Below are positions 37,601 through 47,225 of a DNA stretch of 64,000 nucleotides, in pieces (position 1 is the first letter of the stretch; each line of letters starts with the position of its first letter). Made by a program: the position numbers and the translations under genes. This stretch comes from Lactobacillus sp. YT155 (lineage in GTDB: Bacteria; Bacillota; Bacilli; Lactobacillales; Lactobacillaceae): NCBI RefSeq assembly GCF_030504545.1, contig NZ_JAUKWP010000003.1, positions 180,892-244,891 on the forward strand. Reading direction: 5' to 3'. Below the pieces are notes generated by a model, which ran no database searches, was not told where the DNA came from, and saw nothing but the letters and a program-made list of their open reading frames with translations.

Positions 37601-38229
37601 CTTGAAGTTTCAAAACTATCAGTATCTAATTCATATTTATTGGTTAACTTATCAAGCCAGTCGTTGCTATTAGGATTGGTAATAGCAAAATTATACAACT
37701 GAAATACAAGTTCTTGGAGACCAGTATCGTCACGATCGTTAGAGAAATTGCGTGTCAACTTGATGAATTCTTTATCATCAGCTTCATAATATTTATCTCT
37801 AACATTTCCCCAGGCTTGTTCTTTGATTAATTCTTGTTCTACATCGTCAGTCATTAATCTAAAACTAGGGTCTAAATCAATTAAATAATAGAACTTCTTA
37901 ATTACTTCCGAACAAAACGAGTGCAGTGTACTGATGTTTGCTGAAGGAATTTTCGCTAATTGCTGCTGTAAATGGACTTTAACTTGAGTGTCCTGAGCTT
38001 GATTGATTTGATTTCGCAATTCGGAAATAACACGATCTTTCATTTCCTTAGCTGCTAATTTTGTAAAAGTAACAATCAACAGATTATCAATACTTTGACC
38101 TGAAAGAATTTTCTTAATAACACGTTCAACCAAAACTCTGGTTTTACCAGATCCTGCGGCGGCAGAAACTAAGATGTCTAAGTCTTTATCTTCAATAGCT
38201 TGTTTTTGTGCTGGCGTTGGTTTAAACAT
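34630..38229 (-). CDS. addA: ATP-dependent helicase/nuclease subunit A (RexA)
   Basis: The 1199-residue protein is a UvrD-like superfamily 1 helicase fused to a RecB-type nuclease. Walker A is AAAGSGKTRVLVERV near residue 25, the UvrD box is MIDEYQDVNPMQ near 400, and the GLEFPVVFLLD and YVALTRAQ motifs mark the later helicase motifs. The nuclease motif FIIFDYKTDHV lies near 1150. With AddB it resects double-strand breaks to load RecA. Its start overlaps the end of addB by eight bases. Confidence 0.96.
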   Translation of the reverse strand: MFKPTPAQKQAIEDKDLDILVSAAAGSGKTRVLVERVIKKILSGQSIDNLLIVTFTKLAAKEMKDRVISELRNQINQAQDTQVKVHLQQQLAKIPSANISTLHSFCSEVIKKFYYLIDLDPSFRLMTDDVEQELIKEQAWGNVRDKYYEADDKEFIKLTRNFSNDRDDTGLQELVFQLYNFAITNPNSNDWLDKLTNKYELDTDSFETSSFYTTEYKNYILEQVRNQTLQIKKALKLAQDDEDENLILQLEVVGKDLEQFISQFNTYSYNDLGDFLVNYSMPRAKSTKAEEKGALFDAVCSIRDDVKSALKKIPENVLITQNSNLTRIIQDSHELVSKLVQIEKEFMLEFHQLKLANNAIDFNDLEHFTMDIFNAIENDVLVARDFYQEKFSEIMIDEYQDVNPMQEQIAQMLNATNNNYFMVGDIKQSIYGFRQAAPQLFAGKYQRFNQPSPDNELILLSDNFRSSKTVTEFVNHIFEVIMDNEIGGIEYNQEAKLKYGASFDSEVDTQAEINIIDLNEDSDDAEAEMSKRSAQISFISQKIQMLVRENFQVFDTKSQEYHSIKYSDIAILSRNKNNNTDLVSEFSKQNIPVLVTDSQNYFQTMEIQVMVELLKLIDNPQQDIALVAVLRSPIVQINEDELARIRINQRSFNFYTAVKQYVEMSNDELSLKLEDFLNLLDELRFKANQISIAELIWYIYQETGFLDFVSGMPGGKQRAANLHALYHRADEFEQMDFQGLYRFINFVERIEKKDKDLSQPNSIESDEDAVNVMTIHGSKGLEFPVVFLLDANKKFNQQDVISANIIDTQLGLGIKYLDEENHLVYSTPQRSLITTGKRVSLLAEEFRLLYVALTRAQQKLVIVGTSNNLEKDFAGWEGTDVTDGKIDLFTRLNFQSYQDIIMSSLLSDTSVDVSDGNFEIAKLNIKVNIVNPSEINVNVVNTNSTESISQSTEGEYDDKFLSTVKQILNLEYPYQESTKTTAYQSVSEIKFLFADPDENELPKSDLISAGKYIQADFNKPKFLTGGTSISAAEVGSATHLVLQKLDLKEEITADNINQLIKNLVDNSILIKEVAQRIDVTSIVEFYQSELGKEVLSNRTTAQREYPFSMVIPANELFSQVSDDDSVLIHGIIDGMIETDEGFIIFDYKTDHVSEETLPEAVQKYSGQLKLYAAAVENIKNRPVIGKYLYFLKLNKAVKI

Positions 38230-41200
38230 TCTTATCTTCCTCCTTTGCAGTTAATTGATTTAATAGTTCTTTTTTGGTAATACTCTTTATTTCACGGTAA
38301 TTGTTTTCTGGGAGCATAGCATCAAATTCAAAAATGGATTTGTAATTAGTATTTTGTAGAGCTGTCTGCTGATCATTTTTACGATATGGATTCAGATTAA
38401 TTTCACCAGAAAGAATCTTCTCGCCTGCTTGGATGATTAATTCCTTGTTGTACTTAAGTAACTCTTTTAATTCAGACTCATTAATTTGCTCGGTAGACGA
38501 TATTGTACCGTCTTTTTTTAATCTTAAATTATAAATATCAGAGCTATTTTTCTCGTCCAAACCGTCTGCAGTCAACAATTCTTGGTTTTTTTCGTTATTA
38601 ATGATTAATCCTTTTAAGCGATAATCTTTATAGTTCTTATTTCCCAAATAAGTAGCATTATTTCTTGGTGAATAAATTTTCGAATAAAAAGCTCCAGCCA
38701 AATTAGCTTCAGGATAGTTATTTAAAATAGCTTGCATATAAGTCGTCAACTGCAACTGAATTCCAGCATTAAACAGACTATAGTCAAAGCTCTTTGCAGA
38801 GGATTTATAGTCAATAATTTGTAGAGTGTTATTTTTGGAAAAATTGTCTAAACGGTCAATTTTTCCACGAACATTAATTTTCTTATCACCGGTCTGATAA
38901 GCAATTGAAGAAATTTCTTTTTGATTTTTTAAGGAACCAAAAGTTAATTCACTTTGACGTGGACTGAAATTTAGTTGACTTCCCTGCTTTTGAATTGAAT
39001 CGGTCAAACCAAGCAGAATGTTCTTCATTTGTTGAGCAACGTATTTCATTTGAGGACTCGAATTGAATAATTGATTTGCTGGTTGCTCGAGGTTTTTTTG
39101 AACTATTTCATTGGTTAACTCATCAACTTGCTGTTTATCAAATTGTGACAAATCAAGCTTGTGTTCGTTGATATATGAGACGAATTTGTCTAAACAATCA
39201 TGGAAGAAACTTCCCATATTTGCTGGAGTTAATTCAAACTCATCACGTTGTCTTAATCTCAGACCATAGGTCAAGAAATACTCGTATTCATTCATATAGA
39301 ATGTTTGCAGTTGTGAAATTGAAGCATTTAATGTATTGCCATATAAGTCGGCAACTGTTTGCTTAGAAAGATTCTGAGGAATATTTTTATAATTCAGTGC
39401 TTGATTAAAGAGTTTTTCATCTTCGTTGCTCTGCAGAACTATATTCTGAATTGATTGCCAATTAGGCGTCAATGTTCCTTGATAATCTTTTAATTGACGA
39501 TTTAATCTAATTAAATAATTCAAAGTTGATTTACTTGATCCTACATATTCCAAAGCGTGTTGATTTGAAACATCCGGATTATTGGTAACTACCCGTTCCT
39601 CGATTTCAAAATGATCCTTGAGTCTTTGAAGATATGGTGAAATTTGTGCTTGAGCATCATCAGCAATAACTGGGTAAGTAAAGATTGTTCTAGTACTTGA
39701 ACTAATAAACGATGCATTATGTAAATATGGCTCATCATTATTTATGATTTCAACAGAATCCGAGAAGTTACTTCCTGACTTTAATAACGGAGCAAATTTT
39801 TCTTTTTCTTCATCGCTAAGTAAGGAATCATTGGTAGTCGATTTAGGCATTTGATCTGATGTACTTCCCAAGATAATAGTTATCTTGCGGTCATTCATTT
39901 GCACCATACCAAGTTCAGAAATGTTAACGGCATCAAGTGTCGATGGAATCTGCGTATATTGAGAATTCAAAAAGCCACTATCTAGAACTTTTAAGAAGTC
40001 TTGACTGTCAAAAGTCTGTTCACCAAACACTTCTACAAATTCATCAAGAACATTATTTAAGGCTAAAACCACTTGTTCAGGTTTATTAGCATCTTCAATG
40101 TTTCCTGCATCGAGACTGATTTGTTGCCAGGTCTTTAAGTTTTCAAAAACTTGATTGTCAATCAAGAAATTATAAAGTCGTTCAACTACTTCTTTTGCCG
40201 GTGCAGTTTCCAAAACAGCTTGTAGTTGTTCATAGAGACTTTTAACAAAGTGTTTTACATTATTAATTTTGGCAAAATCATTAATAATTTTTTGTTGGTC
40301 GGGTTCTTTTAAATTCTTTAAATCAACATCAGGTGAAAAATCTTGCCCCTCTAGCCATTGATATTTCAATAAGCCATGTGCTAATGAATAGTTCTCGGCA
40401 AGGTCAATGAAATCACTGTATTCATTTGTTGAAATATCAGTTGGTGTCACTAAATTAAGTTTTAATAGTTGAAAAATTGTCTCATGATTCAAGTTTCCTT
40501 TTGCGAATGCAAATATGTAATCAATCAAGAGCTTTAAAGGATGCTTGGACATGTTTTTTTGAATATCAAGAAAGATGGGTACTTCTAATTCTTCAAACAT
40601 GGGATTAATAAAGGCTTGATAGCTTGAAAGATTACGAGTCAAAATCAAGAAGTCTTTGTAGCGGTATTCTTGAGTAGCGACTAGTTGGCGAATATATGTG
40701 GCTACTGACTTAATTTCAACATGAATATCAGAACATTGCCATATTTGTAAGGTATTCTTGTTCTCTAGAGAATCGTTAGAAATAGTTTTAGCGAGTGAAT
40801 TTGAGGCAATCCAAAAGTCTTCTATCTTCCTCAAATCATTTGCAACTCTATCCACCTGAGCATAGTTATTGTTTACAGGAATATTATTCTCACGTGCAAA
40901 TTTGTATAAATTCTCATATGTACGTGAAGGACGGTAATAAAAATCCGTTGGTTCTGGCAATTGGATGTACGGTTGATCTAGTTCCAGACTAATATTAGTT
41001 TCGCTTTGTAACATAATGGATTTTATTAAGGCAAATTCATTGTTTTTAAAACTTGAGAAACCATAGAAATAAAAATGGGTGTTTTTTAAAAAATCCTTAT
41101 TATTGAATAGATTGATTAGTTGGTCATTTAAATATTCGTTACTGAGGTATTCTTGATTATTTAGTTGATAGTAATCAGCATAAATTAATTTTAATTCCGT

Positions 41201-41689
41201 AAACTTTTGTTTTTCAAAATTGGATTCTGAATTATTAATGAAGTTTTCTAAATCCTCAGGCTGAATATTGCCTTCAATGAATTCGTCGAATTGACTTGTT
41301 AATTCATTGATAAAACCATTGGTTCTGACCTCTCCTTTAAAAATCGAGAGTTCATCTATGTGTTGTAATAGAATATTTTTAACAATCATCGATTTCTTGG
41401 TAGTGGTTAGACTAGGACGTATTAAAGCGTTGATATTACGAAGAAAATACCACGCTAAACGTGATAAAGAAAAGATCTGTAAGTTGCTAGTCGCAACATA
41501 ATCTTTACCTTTTTTGAATTTATCCCTGAATTGCTTTATAATCTTAATCTCTGATTCGAATTTTATATGATTAGGAACAATAAAAAAATATTGATCATCA
41601 GGATTTTCTTGATAATCAGTTAAAAATTGATCCACAATTTGTTTTTCGTGATCTTTTTGACTCTTTCCTAATATAAAGTTCAAAGACAT
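38222..41689 (-). CDS. rexB: ATP-dependent nuclease subunit B (RexB)
   Basis: The 1155-residue protein pairs with AddA. The C-terminal PD-(D/E)XK nuclease motif LQIIDYKSSAKSF, preceded by the GKIDRLDNF motif, is intact. The N-terminus (LNFILGKSQKDHEKQI) lacks a consensus Walker A, as expected for the RexB type. The four cysteines of the AddB iron-sulfur cluster are not seen; only a few scattered Cys occur. AGGGAG precedes the ATG. It heads the long addB-to-nth string. Confidence 0.93.
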   Translation of the reverse strand: MSLNFILGKSQKDHEKQIVDQFLTDYQENPDDQYFFIVPNHIKFESEIKIIKQFRDKFKKGKDYVATSNLQIFSLSRLAWYFLRNINALIRPSLTTTKKSMIVKNILLQHIDELSIFKGEVRTNGFINELTSQFDEFIEGNIQPEDLENFINNSESNFEKQKFTELKLIYADYYQLNNQEYLSNEYLNDQLINLFNNKDFLKNTHFYFYGFSSFKNNEFALIKSIMLQSETNISLELDQPYIQLPEPTDFYYRPSRTYENLYKFARENNIPVNNNYAQVDRVANDLRKIEDFWIASNSLAKTISNDSLENKNTLQIWQCSDIHVEIKSVATYIRQLVATQEYRYKDFLILTRNLSSYQAFINPMFEELEVPIFLDIQKNMSKHPLKLLIDYIFAFAKGNLNHETIFQLLKLNLVTPTDISTNEYSDFIDLAENYSLAHGLLKYQWLEGQDFSPDVDLKNLKEPDQQKIINDFAKINNVKHFVKSLYEQLQAVLETAPAKEVVERLYNFLIDNQVFENLKTWQQISLDAGNIEDANKPEQVVLALNNVLDEFVEVFGEQTFDSQDFLKVLDSGFLNSQYTQIPSTLDAVNISELGMVQMNDRKITIILGSTSDQMPKSTTNDSLLSDEEKEKFAPLLKSGSNFSDSVEIINNDEPYLHNASFISSSTRTIFTYPVIADDAQAQISPYLQRLKDHFEIEERVVTNNPDVSNQHALEYVGSSKSTLNYLIRLNRQLKDYQGTLTPNWQSIQNIVLQSNEDEKLFNQALNYKNIPQNLSKQTVADLYGNTLNASISQLQTFYMNEYEYFLTYGLRLRQRDEFELTPANMGSFFHDCLDKFVSYINEHKLDLSQFDKQQVDELTNEIVQKNLEQPANQLFNSSPQMKYVAQQMKNILLGLTDSIQKQGSQLNFSPRQSELTFGSLKNQKEISSIAYQTGDKKINVRGKIDRLDNFSKNNTLQIIDYKSSAKSFDYSLFNAGIQLQLTTYMQAILNNYPEANLAGAFYSKIYSPRNNATYLGNKNYKDYRLKGLIINNEKNQELLTADGLDEKNSSDIYNLRLKKDGTISSTEQINESELKELLKYNKELIIQAGEKILSGEINLNPYRKNDQQTALQNTNYKSIFEFDAMLPENNYREIKSITKKELLNQLTAKEEDKNV

Positions 41690-41819
41690 ACTTACACTCC
41701 CTTGTGTAATTAAACACTAACTTAATTAATATTGCTTGTGTATAATAATAGTTGATGACCAGTTATTTTTTATACTTTAAACTGATTTAATTATACCTTT
41801 AAAGTGAGGATAAAACATT

Positions 41820-42752
41820 ATGAGTGGTATTGGCGCAAGTCATGCAAAAATAATTATCATTGGCGAGCATTCAGTTGTCTACGGATACCCTGCCATCACC
41901 ATTCCTATCAAAAACATTCCAGTTATTGCAAGAATGCAGATAACTGATGAAGAATTTTCAACAATTGAATCAAGATTTTTCTCAGGAAATATTCAAGATT
42001 TACCTGAAGAATTAACTGGAATCAAAGAATTAATTTTTAGTTTAGATAAAAAATTAAATTTAAACAACTCGCATTACAATCTACGCATCGAAAGTGAAGT
42101 TCCAATTGAACGTGGTTTAGGTTCTTCAGCAGCAACATCGGCAGCAATTATTCGCTGCTTCTATCAATTTTTCCAAAAAAGATTAACTCACGAAGAGTTG
42201 ATTCAAGAAATAAATATCTCGGAAAAAATTATTCATGGTCAACCAAGTGGTGTTGATGCGGTGTCAGTAGTTGCTAACTCACCTCTACAATTCGAAAAAA
42301 ATCAAATGCCAAAAAATATCGATATGAATATCACCGGCTATTTCGTAATTGCCGATACCGGTATTCAAGGAAAAACTGGCGAAGCCGTTAAGGATGTTAG
42401 AGATTTGGTTGAGAACGACTCATCCTTTGAAACTTACCTGGAACAATTAGGTCAATTAACTAATCAGACCAGTCAAGCTCTAGCAATCAATGACTTAGAT
42501 CAATTAGGAATAATTTTTAATCAAGCCCAACAAATTCTAATGAAGCTCACTGTTTCCTCTCCTGAAATTGATCATCTAGTTAAAATTGCCAACAATAATG
42601 GAAGTTTAGGAACAAAATTAACTGGCGGTGGTCGTGGTGGTTGCGTTATTGCCATTACCAAGACACTTCCACAGGCACAATTGCTTTCCGAAATACTGGA
42701 AACCAAAGGTGTCACGAAAACTTGGATTCAACCATTAAATACTTATAATTAG
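41820..42752 (+). CDS. mvk: Mevalonate kinase
   Basis: The 310-residue GHMP kinase has IGEHSVVYGYPAI at the N-terminus, the phosphate loop ERGLGSSAATSAAI near 98-111, and the C-terminal LTGGGRGGCVI motif. It phosphorylates mevalonate, the first committed kinase step toward isopentenyl diphosphate. GTGAGG precedes the ATG. First gene of mvk-mvaD-pmk-fni, which covers mevalonate to IPP/DMAPP. The 130-base gap shared with divergent addB holds a TATAAT at 41741-41746 that may serve this operon. Confidence 0.95.
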   Translation: MSGIGASHAKIIIIGEHSVVYGYPAITIPIKNIPVIARMQITDEEFSTIESRFFSGNIQDLPEELTGIKELIFSLDKKLNLNNSHYNLRIESEVPIERGLGSSAATSAAIIRCFYQFFQKRLTHEELIQEINISEKIIHGQPSGVDAVSVVANSPLQFEKNQMPKNIDMNITGYFVIADTGIQGKTGEAVKDVRDLVENDSSFETYLEQLGQLTNQTSQALAINDLDQLGIIFNQAQQILMKLTVSSPEIDHLVKIANNNGSLGTKLTGGGRGGCVIAITKTLPQAQLLSEILETKGVTKTWIQPLNTYN

Positions 42753-42761
42753 GGGTCGAAT

Positions 42762-43733
42762 ATGAATCAAGCTACTGCAATTGCTCATACCAATATTGCA
42801 TTAATCAAATATTGGGGTAAAGCAAATGAAGAATTACGTCTACCATATACCGATAGTCTCTCATTAACATTAGATGAGTTTTTCACTCAAACCACTGCTA
42901 TTGTTAACTCTGAAAAAGAAGATATTTTTATTTTAGATAATCAGCTTCAAACTCCAGAAAAATCACAAAGAGTTTTCAAATTTCTAGACTATTTTCGAAA
43001 ACAATACGGAATTAATGAACATTTTAAAATTGAATCCCAAAACCATGTTCCTAACTCGGCTGGACTTGCCTCTTCTGCCTCAGCTTTTGCCGCATTGAGT
43101 GGTGCTCTAAGCAAAGCGGTTAAATTAGATACGGACTTGACGGAACTTAGTCGCCTTGCTCGTGTAGGTTCAGGATCGGCTAGTCGTTCAATCTTTGGCG
43201 GTTTTGTCCAGTGGCATGCCGGAACAGACAACCAAAGTTCTTATTCTGAACAACTCTCAACCGCCAGTGAAAGTGATATTAGTGTTGTTTCTGTTATTAT
43301 AAATAGTGATAAAAAAAGTATTTCTTCAACAAGTGGTATGATTTTAACTAAGCAAACTTCCCCATTTTATAAATTATGGCCCGATATCGTTAAGCAAGAT
43401 CTCACCGATATCAAGCAAGCAATTGCAGTCAATGATTTATCAAAAATTGGTGAAATTGCTGAACATAATGCAATGGAAATGCACGCACTGACGCTTAGTG
43501 CTAACCCACCTTTTACCTACTTTGAACCGGCAACAATCAAAATTATAAATTATGTTCAAGAATTACGAAAAAAAGGAATTCTTGCTTATTACACAATTGA
43601 TGCTGGACCAAATGTTAAAATCATCTGTTCAAAAAAAGATGCTCCACTAATCAAACAAAAAATTTCCGATAATCTTGATGAGGTAATAAAAGTTATTATT
43701 ACTCAACCAGGACCAAGTATTACTTTTAAATAA
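42762..43733 (+). CDS. mvaD: Diphosphomevalonate decarboxylase
   Basis: The 323-residue protein has HTNIALIKYWGKA at residues 9-21, the GHMP loop NSAGLASSASAFAALSGA near 103-120, and GSGSASRSIFGGFVQW near 146-161, all diagnostic of MvaD. It makes isopentenyl diphosphate by ATP-dependent decarboxylation. It starts nine bases after mvk with AGGGG as ribosome site and is followed 21 bases later by phosphomevalonate kinase. Confidence 0.96.
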   Translation: MNQATAIAHTNIALIKYWGKANEELRLPYTDSLSLTLDEFFTQTTAIVNSEKEDIFILDNQLQTPEKSQRVFKFLDYFRKQYGINEHFKIESQNHVPNSAGLASSASAFAALSGALSKAVKLDTDLTELSRLARVGSGSASRSIFGGFVQWHAGTDNQSSYSEQLSTASESDISVVSVIINSDKKSISSTSGMILTKQTSPFYKLWPDIVKQDLTDIKQAIAVNDLSKIGEIAEHNAMEMHALTLSANPPFTYFEPATIKIINYVQELRKKGILAYYTIDAGPNVKIICSKKDAPLIKQKISDNLDEVIKVIITQPGPSITFK

Positions 43734-43754
43734 TCGCATGGAAGGTTTTATATT

Positions 43755-44828
43755 TTGATAACTGCTAAAGCTTCAGGAAAACTTTATTTAGCCGGTGAAT
43801 ATGCCGTCGTTGAAAAAGGCTACCCTGCTATTATTGCTTCCTTAAATAAATTTGTAACAGTAAGTCTCACTCAAACAAAAAACGAAGGAACTCTTAATTC
43901 TAATCGTTTCACTGATACATTAATTCACTGGACTCGTGAAAACGACAAATTTCAAATTGATGTACGTGATAGTCAATTAGAGTTCATTATTTCAGCAATT
44001 AATTGTGTTGAAACCTATGCTAAACAATTAGGTAAAGAATTAAATTTCTATGACATCGATGTAGAAAGTGAACTTGATTCTGACGAAGGTAAAAAATACG
44101 GCCTTGGTTCATCTGCAGCCGTTACAGTCGCTACAGTTCGTGCACTTTGCAAGTATTATGGACTAGAGGTTGATAATAGTATTATTTTCAAAATTTCAGC
44201 TATAGCCCATCTCAAGGTTCAAGGAAATGGCTCACTTGGTGATATCGCTTCAAGTACATACGGCGGAATTATTTATTACATTTCCCCAGATAAAAACTGG
44301 ATTCTCGAAGCACTTCATAGTGAAGAACTAAACAAAATTATTCATGAGCCTTGGCCTAATTTAGTGATTGAAAAACTTAATCTACCAACAACTTCTCGCC
44401 TACTAATTGGCTGGACTGGTAGCCCTGCTTCTACTTCAATTTTGGTAGAACAGATTGCCTATTCAAAATCACAGCAAAAAGAACTATATAGCAATTTCTT
44501 AACTGAAAGTAAGCAATGCATTAATCATATGAAACAAGGATTTATTAATAATAATCTAAAAGTAATTCAAGATGAAGTCATTAATAACCGCCGTTTATTA
44601 AATGAATTGTCAACTTTTACCAATGTAACTATTGAGACTCCTACTCTAACTCAATTATGTGATATTGCCATCAAGTACGGAGCAGCTGCTAAGATTTCTG
44701 GTGCCGGCGGTGGTGATTGTGGAATTGCAATCGTTGAAAATGATGATTCAAAAATTCAACAAATAACAAATGAATGGAAAACCAATAATATTACCTTGTT
44801 AGATCTGAAGATAACTGATTGGAGTTAA
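43755..44828 (+). CDS. mvaK2: Phosphomevalonate kinase
   Basis: The 357-residue GHMP kinase has KASGKLYLAGEYAVVEKGYPA near the start, KKYGLGSSAAVTVATVRAL near 116-134, and SGAGGGDCGIAIV near 320-332. It turns phosphomevalonate into diphosphomevalonate. Start is TTG at 43755 with GGAAGG upstream. It sits between mvaD and fni, the usual order in lactobacilli. Confidence 0.95.
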   Translation: MITAKASGKLYLAGEYAVVEKGYPAIIASLNKFVTVSLTQTKNEGTLNSNRFTDTLIHWTRENDKFQIDVRDSQLEFIISAINCVETYAKQLGKELNFYDIDVESELDSDEGKKYGLGSSAAVTVATVRALCKYYGLEVDNSIIFKISAIAHLKVQGNGSLGDIASSTYGGIIYYISPDKNWILEALHSEELNKIIHEPWPNLVIEKLNLPTTSRLLIGWTGSPASTSILVEQIAYSKSQQKELYSNFLTESKQCINHMKQGFINNNLKVIQDEVINNRRLLNELSTFTNVTIETPTLTQLCDIAIKYGAAAKISGAGGGDCGIAIVENDDSKIQQITNEWKTNNITLLDLKITDWS

Positions 44829-44829
44829 T

Positions 44830-45876
44830 ATGCCCAAACAACCTGAACAACTGCAAAGAAAAAATGAGCACCTTTTTCTAGCAGAAAAATTCTATTCTGA
44901 TGAAGCTAAAAATGGATTAGAACAAATCCGTTTTATTAATAATTCACTTCCTGAAATTTCGCTATCTGAGGTGAACTATCAAACTACTTTCTTTGATAAG
45001 ACGATAGACTACCCCATTTATATCAATGCTATGACTGGTGGCTCTGAACAATCGAAGAAAATCAATGAACGTCTAGCAAAACTAGCTCGTGATTTGCATC
45101 TCCCAATGGCTGTTGGTTCAATGAGTGCTGCCTTAAAATATCCTGAAGTTAAAGATAGCTATACCATTGTGAGAGAAACTAATCCTGATGGAATTGTGAT
45201 TGCGAATATTTCTGCTAAATACACCCCTCAACAAGCTCAAAAAATTATTGAAATGATTGCCGCCGATGCATTGCAAATCCATTTAAATGTTACTCAAGAA
45301 TTAGCAATGGCTGAAGGTGATCGTGATTTTTATTGGTTAGAAAATATTAAAAACATCGTTAATCAGGTATCAGTCCCTGTTATTGTTAAAGAAGTTGGCT
45401 TTGGCATGAGCCAAGAAACAATTGCAAAACTTACTAAAATCGGTGTGAAGTACATTGATATTTCAGGTGCTGGTGGAACTGACTTCGTTCAAATTGAAAA
45501 TGCTAGAAACCATGAAGTTGATACCGATTTTCTTGATGAATTGAAAATTTCTACTGCAGAATCATTACTCGAAAGTCAGTTAATTAATTCAGAAGTAACC
45601 ATATTCGCTTCTGGAGGAATTAGAACTCCACTTGACGTTTTAAAAGCACTGCGATTAGGTGCGAGTTACGTTGGAATTTCAGGTTTTATTTTGCATCAAG
45701 TTTATCAAGGTGATCACGAACAAGCTCTTACCTATATGAAAAAATGGTTAAACAACATCAAAATTGCTTCTTGTGCAATTGGTGCTAGAAATATTAAAGA
45801 ATTACGTGAACAACCAATAGTTTTGAGCAGTGAACTAGAGAATTATTTAGAACAAAGAAAAAAGTTGGAATATTAA
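44830..45876 (+). CDS. fni: Type 2 isopentenyl-diphosphate delta-isomerase
   Basis: The 348-residue FMN/NADPH-dependent enzyme has the TIM-barrel motifs of type 2 IDI: INAMTGGS near 58-65, VGSMSAAL near 96-103, QIHLNVTQE near 151-159, DISGAGGTDF near 211-220 and ASGGIRTP near 260-267. It interconverts IPP and DMAPP. Its ATG is two bases after the previous stop, with GGAG in the end of the kinase gene. It ends in a bidirectional terminator. Confidence 0.96.
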   Translation: MPKQPEQLQRKNEHLFLAEKFYSDEAKNGLEQIRFINNSLPEISLSEVNYQTTFFDKTIDYPIYINAMTGGSEQSKKINERLAKLARDLHLPMAVGSMSAALKYPEVKDSYTIVRETNPDGIVIANISAKYTPQQAQKIIEMIAADALQIHLNVTQELAMAEGDRDFYWLENIKNIVNQVSVPVIVKEVGFGMSQETIAKLTKIGVKYIDISGAGGTDFVQIENARNHEVDTDFLDELKISTAESLLESQLINSEVTIFASGGIRTPLDVLKALRLGASYVGISGFILHQVYQGDHEQALTYMKKWLNNIKIASCAIGARNIKELREQPIVLSSELENYLEQRKKLEY

Positions 45877-45889
45877 TTCCAACTTTTTT
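45858..45889. terminator. Bidirectional terminator after fni
   Basis: AAAAAAGTTGGAA (45858-45870) pairs perfectly with TTCCAACTTTTTT (45877-45889); the fni stop codon lies in the loop and the rsmF stop in the right arm. Confidence 0.9.
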
Positions 45890-47225
45890 ATTGTCTTAAT
45901 CCTTTCGGATAAAAGTTTTTAATGGTTTGATTGACTAACTTACCCCAAGAAAAGAGTTTGGATTGATATGAAACTCCAATCCACGAGTTTTTAGCGTCGG
46001 TTTTGACAATTACCGTTTCACCGTGTAGATACTTCTTGTATTGCTCTTCGGTTAGCTCAATCACGGTTGTTAAGTCATTTTTTCGTATTGCCAAAATTAG
46101 CGCATGATCGGGCTCAAACCGATTCTTCTTAAAAGTTCCTAATCTAAGACCATTTCTCAAAATTTTTACTTTTTTGTCAATCTGACTTGTCGCTATAACC
46201 GTTGCTTCTAAATGATCGTTATTTCTTTTTAAATTTGAAAAACTAGTCTTCAAATTATCTCTTGAAAAATCATTGAACAGTTGAATATCATCTTTAGAAG
46301 TTACTGCAGTAGATTCTTGTGAATTTTTGAGTTCTCCAGATTTTACGAATTTACTAATAAAATGCCCTTCTCCGGCAAATTGATCAGGAAACATTCTTAG
46401 GAATTTAGTAGCACGTTGATCATTGTCACACCAATCAGGTCTGCCGCCTTCCATTCCAAAATACTTTTTTATATCTTGAATCCTCAAGTCGAAGTTATCT
46501 GCAAACCACATGGCGTTTTTTTCATCTTCTTCAGGAGCAAAAGTACAAGTTGAATAAACTATCGTTCCACCCGGTTTCAATAATTCAAAAGCAGTCTTAA
46601 GAATTTCTCTTTGGCGATTTGCGCATTGTTCGACATAATCTAACGACCAATAATCTATTGCGTCAGGATCTTTTCTAAATAATCCCTCTCCAGAACAAGG
46701 AGCATCAACGACAATTTTGTCAAAATAGCCACTAAAATCTTTGAGCAACTGATCAGGGCGATTGTTTAAAACTACTGTATTTGTAATTCCCATTCTTTCG
46801 ACGTTATAAGAAAGAATCTTAGCTCGACTAGTATTTATCTCATTTGCCACTAAAAGTCCCTTATTTTGCATTTTAGAGGCTAAATACGTTGTCTTGCTTC
46901 CTGGTGCAGCACAAAGATCAAGAACTCGTTCTCCTGGTTGTGGATTCAACACCTCACCAACATACATTGCACTTGGATCTTGACTATATAAATAACCGCT
47001 TAGATGTTCGAGACTATTACCGTTAATTTTTCCAAAATAGCTAAAGTCACTGTATTCAATTTTTTGAGATAAATCATTTTTCACATCTTGAAAGTTTTCT
47101 TTCAAAGGATTTAGGCGAAAACCTTCGACAGCACTTTGATTCAGAGCTTCCTGAAATGTTTCGTATCTGTCACCAAGTAGTTCTTGATATTTGTTCTGAA
47201 AGTCAGTTGGTAAATTTAAGGTCAT
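45888..47225 (-). CDS. RsmF/YebU-type rRNA 5-methylcytosine methyltransferase
   Basis: The 445-residue protein belongs to the NOL1/NOP2/Sun family: SAM-binding VLDLCAAPGSKTTYLA near 100-115, DAPCSGEGLFRKDP near 173-186 and STCTFAPEEDE near 222-232, with the two conserved cysteines of the m5C mechanism. A C-terminal PUA-like RsmF region (about 300-445) follows. It methylates cytosines in 16S rRNA; which ones cannot be told. Its start overlaps the stop of the upstream membrane-protein gene. Confidence 0.9.
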   Translation of the reverse strand: MTLNLPTDFQNKYQELLGDRYETFQEALNQSAVEGFRLNPLKENFQDVKNDLSQKIEYSDFSYFGKINGNSLEHLSGYLYSQDPSAMYVGEVLNPQPGERVLDLCAAPGSKTTYLASKMQNKGLLVANEINTSRAKILSYNVERMGITNTVVLNNRPDQLLKDFSGYFDKIVVDAPCSGEGLFRKDPDAIDYWSLDYVEQCANRQREILKTAFELLKPGGTIVYSTCTFAPEEDEKNAMWFADNFDLRIQDIKKYFGMEGGRPDWCDNDQRATKFLRMFPDQFAGEGHFISKFVKSGELKNSQESTAVTSKDDIQLFNDFSRDNLKTSFSNLKRNNDHLEATVIATSQIDKKVKILRNGLRLGTFKKNRFEPDHALILAIRKNDLTTVIELTEEQYKKYLHGETVIVKTDAKNSWIGVSYQSKLFSWGKLVNQTIKNFYPKGLRQ

